The notes beneath the pieces are model-generated. The model did not search any database. It saw only the letters and a list, made by a program, of their open reading frames with translations, and was not told where the DNA came from. Source: Malurus cyaneus samueli (lineage: Eukaryota; Chordata; Aves; Passeriformes; Maluridae). Taken from it: a stretch of DNA of 64,000 nt. Made by a program: the position numbers and the translations under genes. Positions 12,701 through 26,510 of the stretch are shown in pieces (position 1 is the first letter of the stretch; each line of letters begins with the position of its first letter). The stretch covers positions 23,659,119 to 23,723,118 of the forward strand of contig CM019216.1 of assembly GCA_009741485.1 (NCBI GenBank), in the 5' to 3' direction.

Positions 12701-15700
12701 ATATTTGTATGTTGAGCTGTTTTTGAAAGACATTTGATAAGCTAAAAGCCCATCACCTTTTGTTCAGGGTTTAGTAACATCCAAAACTGAAAGAGCTTAT
12801 GTGCTGTGCTAAAGCACCCTACTTTATGTGCTTATGAGTTATGCAAATACACTTTGATGGGAGCCAAACAGCTGAAGGCCAACTGTTCCCTTCTCAGGAA
12901 AAAGAATTACATAAATCCTTGTATGTTTAAAAATAGAGAGGATGCACAGGGATGTGAAAGTGAAAGTGACAGGGATGATGCCTTTCAACAGAAGATCATA
13001 ATGGATTTAATAGAGTTAAATATTTATAAACTGCATTACTTAACAGACTAGAATGAAATTTGTGTTATTGGAAAATATAAAGAAAGTCACCTGAAAGTGT
13101 GCCTAAGTAGGCACCTGATTTTGAGAAAGGAAGAATACCTGAAAACACAATCCCAAGACCCTCACACAAGTTATGAATGTGATTTTGTTTCATGTAAAGC
13201 TCACAGTAAATTTTCTGCATTTAAGACTGAAAGTTTAAAAATCTACACCACCACATGCCCCTTCCCCCTCCAAACAACTGTGCATAAATTATTGCAGACA
13301 CTTTTGAAGTGTTACCAAGCATCCTTGTGCAATTGTCTGTTTCAAATGTCACATCTTTACTAGTCCATCATATTTTGAAGGTGAGAACCTCTTGATCAAA
13401 TCTTTTGTTCAAACAGTGAATGATTTAATTTTGGGAGTTTGAAAAGAAATGAAACAAATGATGATAATAAATTAAATTAATAAATGAAAATCTTCAGATA
13501 AGACTGAATAAATGTTATCTTTGCACTTAGTAGAATCATCTCTTGTTGCTCAACATATTGCCTGTCTTGGCTATGCAATAGCCTTTTATCCTGTTCTCTT
13601 TTCATTAACAATCTATTAGATCTTTTACTTTTAATGCAATTAGCATGGAAGTTGATTTTGGGGATGAAGAAGAAGAATTCAGTCAAGTAATATATTAATG
13701 AATAAATAAATATCTGTCTGAGTTGTTTCTGTTTTTGTTTTGGAGTTTTGTGTTTTGGTTTGTTGGTTTGTTCCATTAGAAAAGACTGCAGTGTAACCTG
13801 GTTAAATCTAAGTGTGAATTATGATCTTTTCTCAACAGCTACAAATTCTCCTTTGATGTCCAGTTGCTAACTTTTAGCAGAGTTGCCAGGGTCAGCTACC
13901 TCTGTTTGTGCTTCCTGGCTGGGAGGCTTGCCCTAAATCTCATGTTAGCTGTCAGCAGGCAGAACTGTTGAGATTATCTCCCTGTGGAGTAAATTCATTT
14001 TGCTTTCCTTTTCTGGGAAACAATGATGCTACTTGCCCTTTGAGTGGAGTGGAGTTCACTTCCTTACAGTTCTCTCCTTAGCTGGATCAAATTCAAGTGT
14101 TGGTTAAGGCTTAGAAACCTAATGCTTCCCATTGCCTGGACCCTTCATTGTTTGCTACTGTTTTGCACTTTTTTGCTGGGTTTAGGTGATGTTAGGAAGA
14201 TCAGCAGAATATCTCTGGGAATCCTTTACCAGTGTAGCAGCAATTTTCTCTTGTTAGTGAGCTGTAAAAGCATCAGGATACAGCTGGCTGACTAGTTCCA
14301 CATGATTTTATTACACTCGAACTATTTGCTTTTAAAAAGGGTTATTTTTTCCTTATGGGATGGTATTCTGATTAATATTTAGAACAGGCAATAGGTATAT
14401 TAAAAATGTAAACTATTCCTGTCTTCTGCTATTTTTATAAAACTTTAATTTTCTTTTGAAAATGAGAGATATTGTGGCTACTTATAGACTCTAGAAGACT
14501 ATAGGTAGTTTCTGGTAATAGGGATCCTATTTAATAGTCAATATAATGATGAAACAGGTTATCTACATTCATCCCATGTTCCCACTTGGAAATTTAGCTC
14601 TCATTTACTATCCAAAACAGTTCTAAGCTGTTCAATAGCAGGAGAACATAAATCATTGTCTTATGTTCTTCTGCTATTAAAAATGGCTCTTGCCTAGACA
14701 ATTCTCACTTCTAGTGCTTTAAATTTTATGCTTGAAAATGTAACTAAACTGTGTATGTTTTTCATGTATGATGAAAAATGATTGTGAGTTCCTAGAAACC
14801 CTGAAGCATGAGTACATATTTATGTTTCCTTTTGTGAATTTTGTCAATTTTTTCCCCTTCAATTTACAGAATCTAAGGAGCAATATGATTATGGTGATCA
14901 CAAACTATAACAGCTCTAAATACTGCAGGTAGTACTCTCTGCCCTTGCAGCTGGAAGTGCTGTCTGAAGAAGGATTTGAATACACTTCGTCCTTTTAGTT
15001 ACAAAACTTTTGATGTCAGCAAGCAAAAATCTTTATTACAAGATTGCAGAAATTTTTTTTTTCTCTTTTTGGAACTAGAAATTTTGAAACAACTAGGAAA
15101 AAAAAGGATGTCTTTGGTTCTAATGAGATTACCATCACTGCTTTTTTTCATGGTAAAAGAAAAGGAAAAAGGCTTCATACATCACAAGCTGAGAAACACT
15201 AGATGCACAGATGGGGACAGAGATGATTCTCTTTGATAGGAGACACACATGGCATGAAGGCAAGAGAGAAGTTTGGGATTGGAGGTTTGAATTTATTCAG
15301 TATGAGCATTTTGGTTGCTTATTTGGGACTGTGGTAATAAATGTGCAGTGTGAATTAGAATGCTTTGAGCTTGTTTGAAACTTGGGGAAGACTTTTATAC
15401 TGGGATTTTATTCAAAACAAAACCCCCAATTTTAGTTGTCTATAAGCCTTCCAGTTGTCCTGTATGGAGATACTAATGTGGGATTCAGCTACCTTTTAAC
15501 AGCAACTGTGCTACTTAACTGTGTGAGATTTACTGCCTGGGCTTGAGAAGCCTCTCCAGGAGGAGAGGATCCCTTGTGAATCCTACATCATGTGCTGTGG
15601 AAGTGTCTTGGGTGTCCTGAAACCTTATATTCAGTCTCATGCCTTGGAAAATCTGATCACTTGGGAAGAAAGAGATAACATTCTTTAAGGTGGGGTTTTA

Positions 15701-17150
15701 TCCTTCTTATGGAAAGATATTTCTGCATTCTGTAGTTTTTATATGCTTGTTTCTAACACTTCTTTTCAGAAAGGACATATTAATTCTTTGCTTCTTGTTT
15801 GTTTTCCAGCAGAAGTCAGGCTGCATGGGTAGAATAATTATTAAAGGTGAGCTATACAGCAGAAAAAACAGCTTGGGAAAAAATATTCCTATTGCCTTTG
15901 TTTCCTTTCCTGTCTAAAAGGTTCTTAACATATGAAAGCTGAAGCATTAGACAAGAGGTTCATTGAGCTTCAAGTTCTCTTTCTGGCATAAGTTACTAAG
16001 CAAATTTTGATAAATGCAAAGAAAGAAGAGAGGAAAAAATGCACCACACCACAGTCAAACGCAGTTAGTAGGGCTCTGTTTTGTTTCCTATTAATGAAGA
16101 AAAAAATGCAATTAAGGAGATTGTGAAAGACAATGTAAAAGAGTAAAGTTTTCACATGGAAACAAAAGGCTTGGTTCAGCACAGTTATCAGCATTTTTCT
16201 GTATTCCACCACGCATCATCATCTTATTTTTTATTTGTTACACAGTTTTGTTTCCTAGCAGTTTGAGTTGTCACTGAGAAGAAACCATTGACTGGTCCTT
16301 TACTGGAGTTATTCTTTCCAAAATGCCTCAAACACTATTAGACTGAAATATTTTGTTCTTGTGAAGAACTATGCCCTGTATGTTCATATAGTCCTATATA
16401 TTCTTATAGCTGTAAGCTATTACATTAGCTGATCATAGTTTAATTACAGTTTTCATAATCTATTATTAATGAATATTTTATGTGCTGTAGTACTTCACCA
16501 AATGAAACTGCAGTGAAGTTAATTGCTGTGCAGGTTTTCCTTAAGGTGAAAATGAGAGAAATTGCTTTTGCAGCAAAATTTGTCTATAGAATTTGTTGTG
16601 TCATTACAGGATAATGCCAACAACATAATCCGTCAAGCAAGCAAAAGCAGTTCTCAGCCTTGTCCTATAGTTAGAGTGACAGATTAGGCATTTGTAGAGC
16701 TGAATCCTGGCAGGGCAAAAATCTGCAGCTTTGTAATTTAGGCTGCATTCAGTTGTAGAATGAATGGTAGACTTCTATATTGTTTGAACTATCAAGCCTT
16801 CTTTTCATGCTTAGCTTTTGACCTACTCAGGTACTGATGCTCATTTTAAAAATGAGCTTTCCACACATCCAGGCACTCCAGGTTGCAGTGGCTTTCTGCA
16901 GGCAGAATTCAATGGAAGAGGCTCTTTTGTTCTCAGCTCCAGGGATTACTGATGTTGGCAGCTGCTATGTTTTTGGAAACTTCAATCTGCTCATGATGCT
17001 TTCAAATGTCTTTTTGCTGAAAGCAATTTGAGTCCAATTTCAAACATATTTTCTGCCATTACAATTGACAAAGATTTTAATTTCAGACTGAAAGAACATT
17101 GATTCATCATTTAGCTTTTCATGGTGCTTTTATAAAGGCTGTGTTCTGCC
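12701..17150. other. Non-coding DNA, no recognisable gene
   Basis: Unique AT-rich DNA. The open frames at 12806-13051, 13477-13776 (-), 14976-15236 and 15970-16212 (-) have no domains I recognise. Confidence 0.5.
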
Positions 17151-17170
17151 TGCCCTTCTAGAAGGACCGC

Positions 17171-17362
17171 TTGCAAGGCTTTGGGGAAGAATGGTTGGTG
17201 ACTTTGGTGCAGAACTGGGACCTGCAAAGAACTCCTCTGTCAGGACACCTTGGTCCTTCACAGCCAGAAGATGGGTTCACCTGCATCTGGACAGAGAAAA
17301 AAGGAAGGAAAGAATTTCTGGACAAGGGATGGCTTCCTGACAGCCTTTTTCAGACTCTGTAG
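17171..17362 (+). other. Possible coding exon (unidentified)
   Basis: A strong pyrimidine-rich acceptor (ctgcctgcccttctag, ending 17162) sits right before an open frame of about 65 codons that ends at TAG 17360-17362. The frame's upstream stop is the TAG of the acceptor itself, so it is open exactly from the putative splice site. The peptide is mixed and hydrophilic (for example GEEWLVTLVQNWDLQRTPL), unlike the Phe/Leu-rich chance frames nearby. I recognise no family. If real, it would be a terminal coding exon or part of a non-coding RNA. No partner exon was identified, so chance remains the most likely explanation. Confidence 0.18.
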
Positions 17363-19247
17363 ATGATTCTCTGTTTCAATTTGCAATACTCAAACAACTC
17401 ATCACAGCTGAAAAGCTGCACAGTAAGAGGCCTCTCCCTTAGCTGGGTGAGCAGAAGTAAAAGCTTTCTGTTATCATAGGTAACTCTCCTTCTTTCACAT
17501 TTTAAAAATGCAGAAATTGAATAATCTATTAGACAATAATCCTTGATGATCTGCCCACCCATTTTTCCATTAAATGATGAGCAGTATTGGGTAATCTTCA
17601 TTCCTGTATGCCCACTGCTTTTGATATTCAGGCAAAATTGCTGGATTTTTCTCAATTAAGAGATACACTCACTCGATGCCATCCCAAATATTATCCCCTG
17701 CTTTCTCTTATGTGAAAGTTTCTTTATTAATGACAAGAGACCACTTTTTAATCTTAAAAGGTGATTTTTTATGAAGGAACTGTGTTTAGATTGATGCTTT
17801 CAATTGACAGAAGAATTGCAGTAGGGTTGCACTTATTCATCATGTAACAGATCTTTATAACAACAATGAAAAAGAAAACATGAAGCAGATAAGACCGTCA
17901 GGGAGTTGTGTGTTCAGGTGGCAAAAGGCAATGTAATTATTTCAGGCTCTTGATGACACTTTTGGAAAATACGTGGGAGAAAGTGGCTGGGGTCTTTCCG
18001 CTGACAAAGCCCGACTACAAAGGCTTTGAGAGGCCATGGGGATCTGGGTTCAAATTTCCTGCTTCATTTTTCTGTTTCATGTTAGACCATGAAAAAGAAC
18101 AAGTAGAAAGGCCCCAGGCCCTCCAGTTGTGTTGCTGTCGTCTGCTCAGCATGGGAAATTAAGCTTGAACTGTTCAAAATCTGGACTATGTGAGGATATA
18201 ATGGCAGATTTTGGGTACTCTTAGTCAAAATTTCTCTCAATCATGTAGCATGTATTCCCACTGGTTGGAGTTCAGAAAATTTAAGTTGTTAAAAAAATTA
18301 TAAGCAAGCTCAATCAGCTCTTCAATCTAGAGTTTGAATAGCCTACAGACCAGCTCCTGGCAATTTCAGGCAATTGCTTGGCTCATGCTGGAACATTTGT
18401 TTCCAATTGTACACTTTATTATGACTTTGCACTGCACCTTTGACTTCATGGAGCTGAAATTCACTGTGTGTGTTTGATTACAGCTCTGGTGCTGTAAACC
18501 CCTGTTTCTTGGCATGAGGACTTGGTATGATTAGAGACTATTCATGGCAGCTAGCAACACAAATCCTTTTCCAGATGTTGGAACTTTCACAACATTGCTT
18601 GTAGTATTTTTTTTAAAGCAATTTGTTGCATCTCTCAAAAACTCAGAGACTGTCTGTTACTGCTGCAGCCTTCATTGAATTATAACCAACTTTTAGTCTT
18701 TTGACTGAATTCTTAAATAGAAAATAATTAGGAAAAGAAAGGTGAAGAAAATTCAGCTAAAACACTTGCTTATGTCTTTGTACATCTTGCTGCTTTGCTC
18801 TATCTGAAAATGTGAAGAGGGACAGTACTGATGCATTAGGCAGGGAGAAATACTATTTTTCAAATATTAAAAAAAAAAAAAACTTTGCAAAGCTTTATCC
18901 AGCTTAAAATGTGGATTCTTTCAGCAATTAGTCCCCATATCCTGCTAGGTTTGCCATGATCGATTTCATTTTTTATAGAAGAAAGGTTCCACAACAGACT
19001 GAGGCAAGGGTAACCTCAGACACTTCACCTAAGACCTCTCCATTTGTGTGATGGATAATTGGGATGATAAAAACAGGATCACCACTCTGAAAACTGACAC
19101 AGAGCCGCTACTGCTCCTGCAGGGCCAGGAAATATAGTTTCTGAAATTGCTTTCAGGCATTTCTGCTCTGCTGCATACAGAAGCCTCTGACTGGGTGCCA
19201 AGTGTGTCAGTGAGAATGGTCTTCCTGCACAGGGAAATTAAGGGAAA
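17363..19247. other. Non-coding DNA, no recognisable gene
   Basis: Unique sequence. An 84-codon frame at 17908-18162 (+) is unrecognised. A ggttcaaat motif at 18048 resembles a tRNA B box, but no A box or cloverleaf accompanies it. Confidence 0.5.
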
Positions 19248-19456
19248 TTACAGTAGGGCACAACTTGCAAATGCCACAGCTGTCCTGTAGGAGCTGTTGT
19301 CCAGATACGTGTCCTGCTTGGGGGGTAGAAGAGGGTATGGGGGAAGAGATGATAGAGGGATCTTTCTCGATGTCTCCTTGATTTCATAAAGCACCAAATG
19401 GACGCCAAATGGATTCTCCAGTGGTGTGCCGTGCAGAACCCATTCATAAAAAGATT
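19248..19456 (-). other. Possible terminal coding exon (unidentified)
   Basis: On the minus strand an acceptor-like tract (ttttcaaatgctgag, AG at 19457-19458) is followed by 209 bp. It reads as 2 nt plus 69 codons, ending in TAA at 19248-19250. The peptide looks protein-like (fragments EWVLHGTPLENPFGVHLVLY and SSLPPYPLLPPKQDTYLDNS), with mixed charged and Pro residues. I could not assign it to a family. An in-frame TGA lies just upstream of the putative acceptor, so it would have to be a spliced 3' exon. It ends about 80 bp from the 3' end of a CR1, in a GC-richer patch where chance open frames are longer. Confidence 0.2.
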
Positions 19457-19539
19457 CTCAGCATTTGAAAAGACATAGGATTAACTCTCACCTACAGTCT
19501 TCTGTTCTAATTTTTTAAGTATTTATTTTAATATCAAAT

Positions 19540-20757
19540 AATCATTGAATGCTACATTGGAAGGAATCTCTAGGATCGTCTGATCCAAACATTTCTGGCA
19601 AAGCACAGTCTAGACAAGACCCAGCACTTGTCCAGCTAAATCTTAAATGTATCCGGTGTCGGGGAATCTGAGACTTCCCTGGGAAGATAATGCCAATGGA
19701 TGCTGTTATCCAACTGGAATCGTCACAGGAGTAAATTGTACACATTTCCCCATCTCTTTTCCATGTGACTTCTAAAAAGGCTTTGTAGCCACTCCTTAAA
19801 TACTGGAACATGGTGATAAGATCTCCCTTTCTCTTCTCAATGTTGACCAAACCCAGTTCTTGGACTTCCTTCATATGGCAGCCTTCCCAGTCCTTGGATC
19901 ATCTTTCTGTGAGCTCTCTTCAGCCTCTCCACATCTCTGTTTGTGTAGCAGGCACCAAAACTGAACCCAGTATTGCAGGTGTGCCCTGAGAGTAGGACAG
20001 TGGGTTCATCCCTGCTGGAGATTCCCCTACAGCCCTGTTGGCTTTCCTTATGGGAACTGCGCACTGCTCACTCACGTTCATCTTCCCATGCCTACACTCC
20101 TTTCCACAGAGCTTCTCCCCAGTGGGGATGAACTCAGCATGTGCTGCCTCTCTGGATTATGTTTCCCCAAGTACAAGACCTTACCCTTTTCAGCCCACTC
20201 TTCCACCCTATCCAGGTCCTCCTTTTGGGTATCTCTCCTTTTGAAGTGTCCATTTCCCCAGCCAGTTTGGTATCATCAGCAAACTTAATCAGGACACACT
20301 TGATCCCATCTTACAGATCATTTATGATATTATTGACAGTCCTGGCACAGCAAAGACCCCTGGGGGACCCCACTTGTGACAGGTTGTCACTTTGAATAGA
20401 GCTCTTTGCCACCACTGTCTGGGTGTTGCCTCTCAGCCAGTTCTTCATCTGCTGCACAAACTGCTTCTCCAGACCCCACACACCAATTTTTGCCGGAGGA
20501 GGCTATGGGAAACCATATTGAAATCTTTGGAGAAGTCCAGGTAGACATGCCACATCATGCCACATCATGCCACATTGTGCAACGTCATGCCACATCAGCC
20601 AAGGAGGTTACTTTGTTGTGGAAAGCAATCAGATTTGTCAAGCACAATTTGCCCTTGATGAGTCCATGCTTTTCCCAGTGTTTCATCTGACTTGTGGTAG
20701 TCCCCAGGAGGATTCAATCCATAGCTTTCCCAGGGTCTGGAGTAGGACTGACATGCT
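19540..20757 (-). mobile_element. CR1 LINE, 5'-truncated, decayed
   Basis: The element lies on the minus strand, with its 3' end at the left. Minus-strand frames show pieces of the conserved C-terminal part of CR1 ORF2: KMIQGLGRLPYEG (within 19837-20064) and KGDLITMFQYLRSGYKA (within 19542-19874). These lie in different frames, so the copy is frameshifted. Further right, the plus-strand text matches the well-known antisense CR1 pattern (tcatcagcaaacttaat, ctgggggaccccactt, gaagtccaggtagac), corresponding to the reverse-transcriptase domain. The left end (aatcattgaatg...) fits a decayed CR1 3' end. The element is missing its 5' portion and is not functional. Confidence 0.92.
20546..20597. repeat. 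10-bp minisatellite inside the CR1
   Basis: About five units of catgccacat follow the CR1 phrase gtccaggtagaca. The last two are diverged (cattgtgc, aacgtcatgc). This is a local expansion within the decayed reverse-transcriptase region. Plus-strand open frames crossing it (20406-20690, 20567-20869) are antisense to CR1 and not genes. Confidence 0.85.
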
Positions 20758-20773
20758 ATTCTTTGTCAGTCCT
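20744..20773. repeat. Perfect hairpin at the CR1 5' breakpoint
   Basis: The sequence aggactgaca (20744-20753) and its exact reverse complement tgtcagtcct (20764-20773) flank a 10-nt loop. The left arm is still CR1-like; beyond it the CR1 similarity stops. This is what a small inverted duplication at the truncated 5' end of a LINE copy would leave. Confidence 0.8.
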
Positions 20774-22656
<1,883 letters not shown>

Positions 22657-24512
22657 ATTGAGGACGTTGGTTAAGAACAGTGTAGAAGACCAGAAAAGCA
22701 GTAAGATCCCCACTGCTCAATGTTCTGCCTTGACGTCCTTTTCTCAGTATCTAGCTGGCTCTCAGTTTTTTCCTCTGCTTTGATAGGCACTGTCAGTGCC
22801 ATGAGGCTAAGGAAAAGAAGCAACCCCTGTTGATTTGGGGCAATTTTTTCCAGTCCTCCTTGGACATTTTCCCTGATATTTACTTTTAAAGCTATGTGCC
22901 CGGTACTGTGTAGTAAGAGGCAGCTGAGTTGGCTAAGGCTGCTTCTTTTCTTTCAAGTATAACAAACAACTGTTATTTTCAGCTTGTGTTCTGTGGTCCA
23001 CTCCACCTGCTTCCCATTAGGCTTTTATTTCTTCCTTTTTGTAATCTTCTATTTCATTTTATTTGTCTGTTGTACTCTTTTTCTTTCATAAATCAAATTC
23101 CCCATCTTCTTCTCTATGTTGTTGTGCATCAGCAGCCGTATTTTTGTCTGAGGAAATGGGAAATCTTTGCCACTCACTAGAAAAAATACTAATAACAAAG
23201 TGTTTGGAATCAATATCTTATCTGTTCAGAAGATCTATAAATCTATGCTTGAAAGGGGCTGTGAACCCCCTCTTTCACTGAACAGCTTATATGTCTACTA
23301 GGTTTTATTTATATAGGGAAATATAACTTCAGAGGCAATCAAAGTGTTATACAATCTTGATAACAATAGCATCTAAATTTGGAACATTTCCTTGAAGTAT
23401 ATTATACTTTTAAAAGGCACTTGAATAATCTGCAGACAATATAATTGAGATGCATTTCATACTAAATCAAACTAGAAATTAAACATAAATGAAAAAATAG
23501 AAACGCAAACACAATTGAAGAGATAATATTAGCAAGGAGGTGAAAAAGGCGTTCTTGACTACAAACTACTACAACTCTCAGTTTTCTTGCTTTGAATATA
23601 TTTATATGGTTGAGTCTAATAATTAGACTAATAAAACTATTTTTGCCACAGAAGTCCATTTCACATCTCATCGCCAATCGCCAATGAAACAAATTTTAGC
23701 AATTACAAGATGCTGAAGAATTACTTTTTCTATTCCTCTCCTTATACAACTGCTCAAAATGAAGAAAAGCTATTTTTGGAATTAATTTCATGTAGGAAAG
23801 AGGGTTGAAAGGAAATGGCAAATCCTTCATGGGACACAGCTGAACAAACTCCTTTTAAGCAATTGCTGACATTTTTATTTTACCTGTGTTTGAAAGCACA
23901 AAACTGAAAAACCCACTTCCACTCTAAAATCTGTTACGAAAATGTCTCCACACACAAATTACACCAGTACTTGATTAGTCTAACTTTTGGAAAGTATTCC
24001 CAAAGTTTAATCTCTTAACATTGGTTTAGGTAAAATTAAAAGGATGTTTTAGTTCCAAATCTTCTTATAAAATATTAATCACATCCAAATAGTTGTTAAA
24101 CATATCAGTTACTTTCCCCTCCTCTCTGCTGTACTGTGCTTGTTTGCTCATTTGTGCCCATTACAAGCTTCTTTTGTGTTGTGCCCAAAGGTGTGAATCC
24201 CTGAAAATTTTGGAGAGAAAGTTGGCCATCAAAGTTGGCTATCCCCTTGTTATGCCATTCCCAGAAATCTGTCTTCTCAGACAAGTCATACCTAATGTGA
24301 AATCGGTCAGATTTCCTTCAGAAGCAGCTTGTTTACAAATACTAACAGTTCTTGCCTGGATATATTTACTTTGTTACTGGTAAAATGGAGCATTGTTTAG
24401 CCATTTCTTTAACAGGCAAGTAGAGGTAAGAGGAGGATTTTATTTGATTTAATGGCTCTAACTTCTAATTGCCACATCTTCCAGCAGAAGGGAGTTACAG
24501 AGCCTTCTGTAG
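22657..24512. other. Non-coding DNA, no recognisable gene
   Basis: Unique AT-rich DNA with only short, unrecognised open frames (22929-23180, 23462-23692 minus, 24093-24383). Confidence 0.5.
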
Positions 24513-24531
24513 CAATGTAATTGTTACATTG
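24513..24531. repeat. Perfect 8-bp hairpin
   Basis: The arms caatgtaa and ttacattg are separated by a 3-nt loop (ttg). The stem is short and AT-rich and could be chance. No miRNA-length stem surrounds it. Confidence 0.6.
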
Positions 24532-26254
24532 TAGAATTAGTTTAATTCCGAATGTAATGTCACTTCCCTAGGCCTAGAATATTTCATTTTTAGATTTTAA
24601 AAAACAATTTATGGCATTAAGGAATTAAGGTCCACTCTGTGAAGGTAGAACTGATTGGTTAAAAGATGTGAAAATGGCTGTATAATTTACATTTTATGTT
24701 TGTGAGAGTGGTATTCTTGTAACTGAATCATGTCTTTCAAGGTTCTTTGTCACATTACTTCTGAATTCACGCACATTGACATTAATTTCTGTTTAATACA
24801 TGACTTACATTTGTTTTTTTATTCTTTTCATCTCTTCTGTCGCACTTCTTATTAGGCTTTTGTGACATATTTAAAAAAAAGGTTAAGTAATTTTTCTGAA
24901 GGGGCTTTTAAACAGCAAATTTACTGGTGTTGGCTCTGATAACAGGGGAGATGAGCAAGAGTGTGTTCCTTTCTTCCACTTTTAAGTTGGTTCAAGCTCT
25001 CAGACTCAAAGATTTCTACATTGCTAACCTTAGCTCAGGGGGAAGCCTTGGCCCTATTGATGGAACTGAGAAAATCAGTCTTATATGAAGACAATTTCCC
25101 ACAAGCAACTTTAATTAAGGGAAAACATTCTTTCTCCTCCACAGTAAGAACAGTTCTAGTTGCTCACTGTTTTAATGGAACTACAAAATAAAAGTGTAAT
25201 CACTTTTACCAATTTTTAAAATTAATCTGAAATACTACTACAGCTTTTTCAGATGTATTTCCTCTCCTTTAGAGAAGCAAAACATTTAGTCTTTAATAGT
25301 CCAGGAAACAACTTTTAAATAATATCCAGAGGATGAAGGCAGTTCTTCATTCTTTTACATTACTGGTTGCAAAGATACCGTAGATGTATCTGTTTATCAA
25401 AACATGCATATTATATAAGTAAACAAACAGTGTTACACTCATTGCACTTCCTCCCTGGACTCCTTCCTCACATTAAAACTTTTGTGAAAATATTTCAATT
25501 GCTTACATATCAATTCTGAACAAACATATTCCATAAGCTGTTGGTTCCATTTTCCCCACCTTGGCAATTTGCTTTAAATGCACTTCTTATTTTGTGATAG
25601 TCTTCTGTTTCAAAGAAATATTGGCTTACCTATGATTCAATATATCTCTGATAAATAGGCTGTAAAGATCTTTAATGTTTGTAAGTGGCACATTTTTGTT
25701 TATAGCCCTGGCAATCTTGTTTTCTCCTCAAACATATGTACAGAAAATGTTCACCACATCATTAATGAGAAATAGCTGGAAAAGTATCTCTAAAAATAGA
25801 AAAGTAGTAATTTTTAAGATAGTGAATTATTAAAAATTTGTTAGAAATAAGTAATTAATCTTGCATTTCCAAACCCTGGAAACTTCAATTGAGTTAATAT
25901 TAGTGGAATGTGAATGAAAAATGAAGAAAAAAACCCCAGATATTCTGAAGACTGTTCATACCTTCTGCTGTCAGTCCATTTCTAGATAAATCCTCTATGT
26001 TTTTGAAGTGTTATCACATGGATGCCTCTCTAAGCTTTCCCTTGCTGCTGGTAAACTTGGATGAAAAGAAAAATTTCATGCATCTGTTGTGGTCTTGTCT
26101 TCTCTATGTTTTTATACCTTGGCCATCTCTTCAAAGGCATCCCTGGAGAGGATTGCCTCACCACAAACATATTGGAAGAAGGTTTTAGTAAATGTGCTTG
26201 TGTCTTTTGATATGCCTTACCTAAACCACTTTTAATTTTTTTTTCCTTGCAACA
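24532..26254. other. Non-coding DNA, no recognisable gene
   Basis: Unique AT-rich DNA. The minus-strand frame 26030-26263 borders the CR1-like fragment to the right and may be its decayed continuation, but I cannot align it to the family by eye. Confidence 0.45.
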
Positions 26255-26510
26255 CAATTTCAAGTTTTTGGAAGGGTGCCTTCTTATTTTGAATAGCCTG
26301 CTTTACTGTGTTGTTTAGCCATGATGGCTTTTTTTGTGATGTTTCTACAGCATTTTGGCAAATGATATACATTTGTTTTGGGTTTCTAATGTGTTATCTG
26401 CCAATGTTTTCCAGTTTTGGCTTTGTAGGCTTTTTTCTCTCTAGAAGTTTTTCTCATTTTTGATGTAACTCTTTTTGAAATTAAGCAGTGCTACAGTGTC
26501 TGTATAGCTT
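26255..26510 (-). mobile_element. Ancient CR1/L3-like LINE fragment
   Basis: The plus strand shows gtgttgtttagccatgatgg and, about 150 bp on, gaaattaagcagtgctacag. Both resemble the antisense text of an old CR1/L3 lineage widespread in reptiles and birds. The minus strand reads KKPSWLNNTVKQAIQNKKAP. This matches the conserved W(L/M)NN/KE block between the endonuclease and reverse-transcriptase domains of CR1 ORF2. Elsewhere the frame is broken by stops. The copy is far more decayed than the other two CR1s, and its boundaries are approximate. Confidence 0.6.

Noticed and set aside
18048..18056. tRNA B-box-like motif
   Set aside because: No A box at the right distance and no cloverleaf folding by eye.
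20550..20600. Short regularly repeated units suggesting a CRISPR-like array
   Set aside because: Units are 10 bp with no spacers, inside a LINE, in vertebrate DNA.
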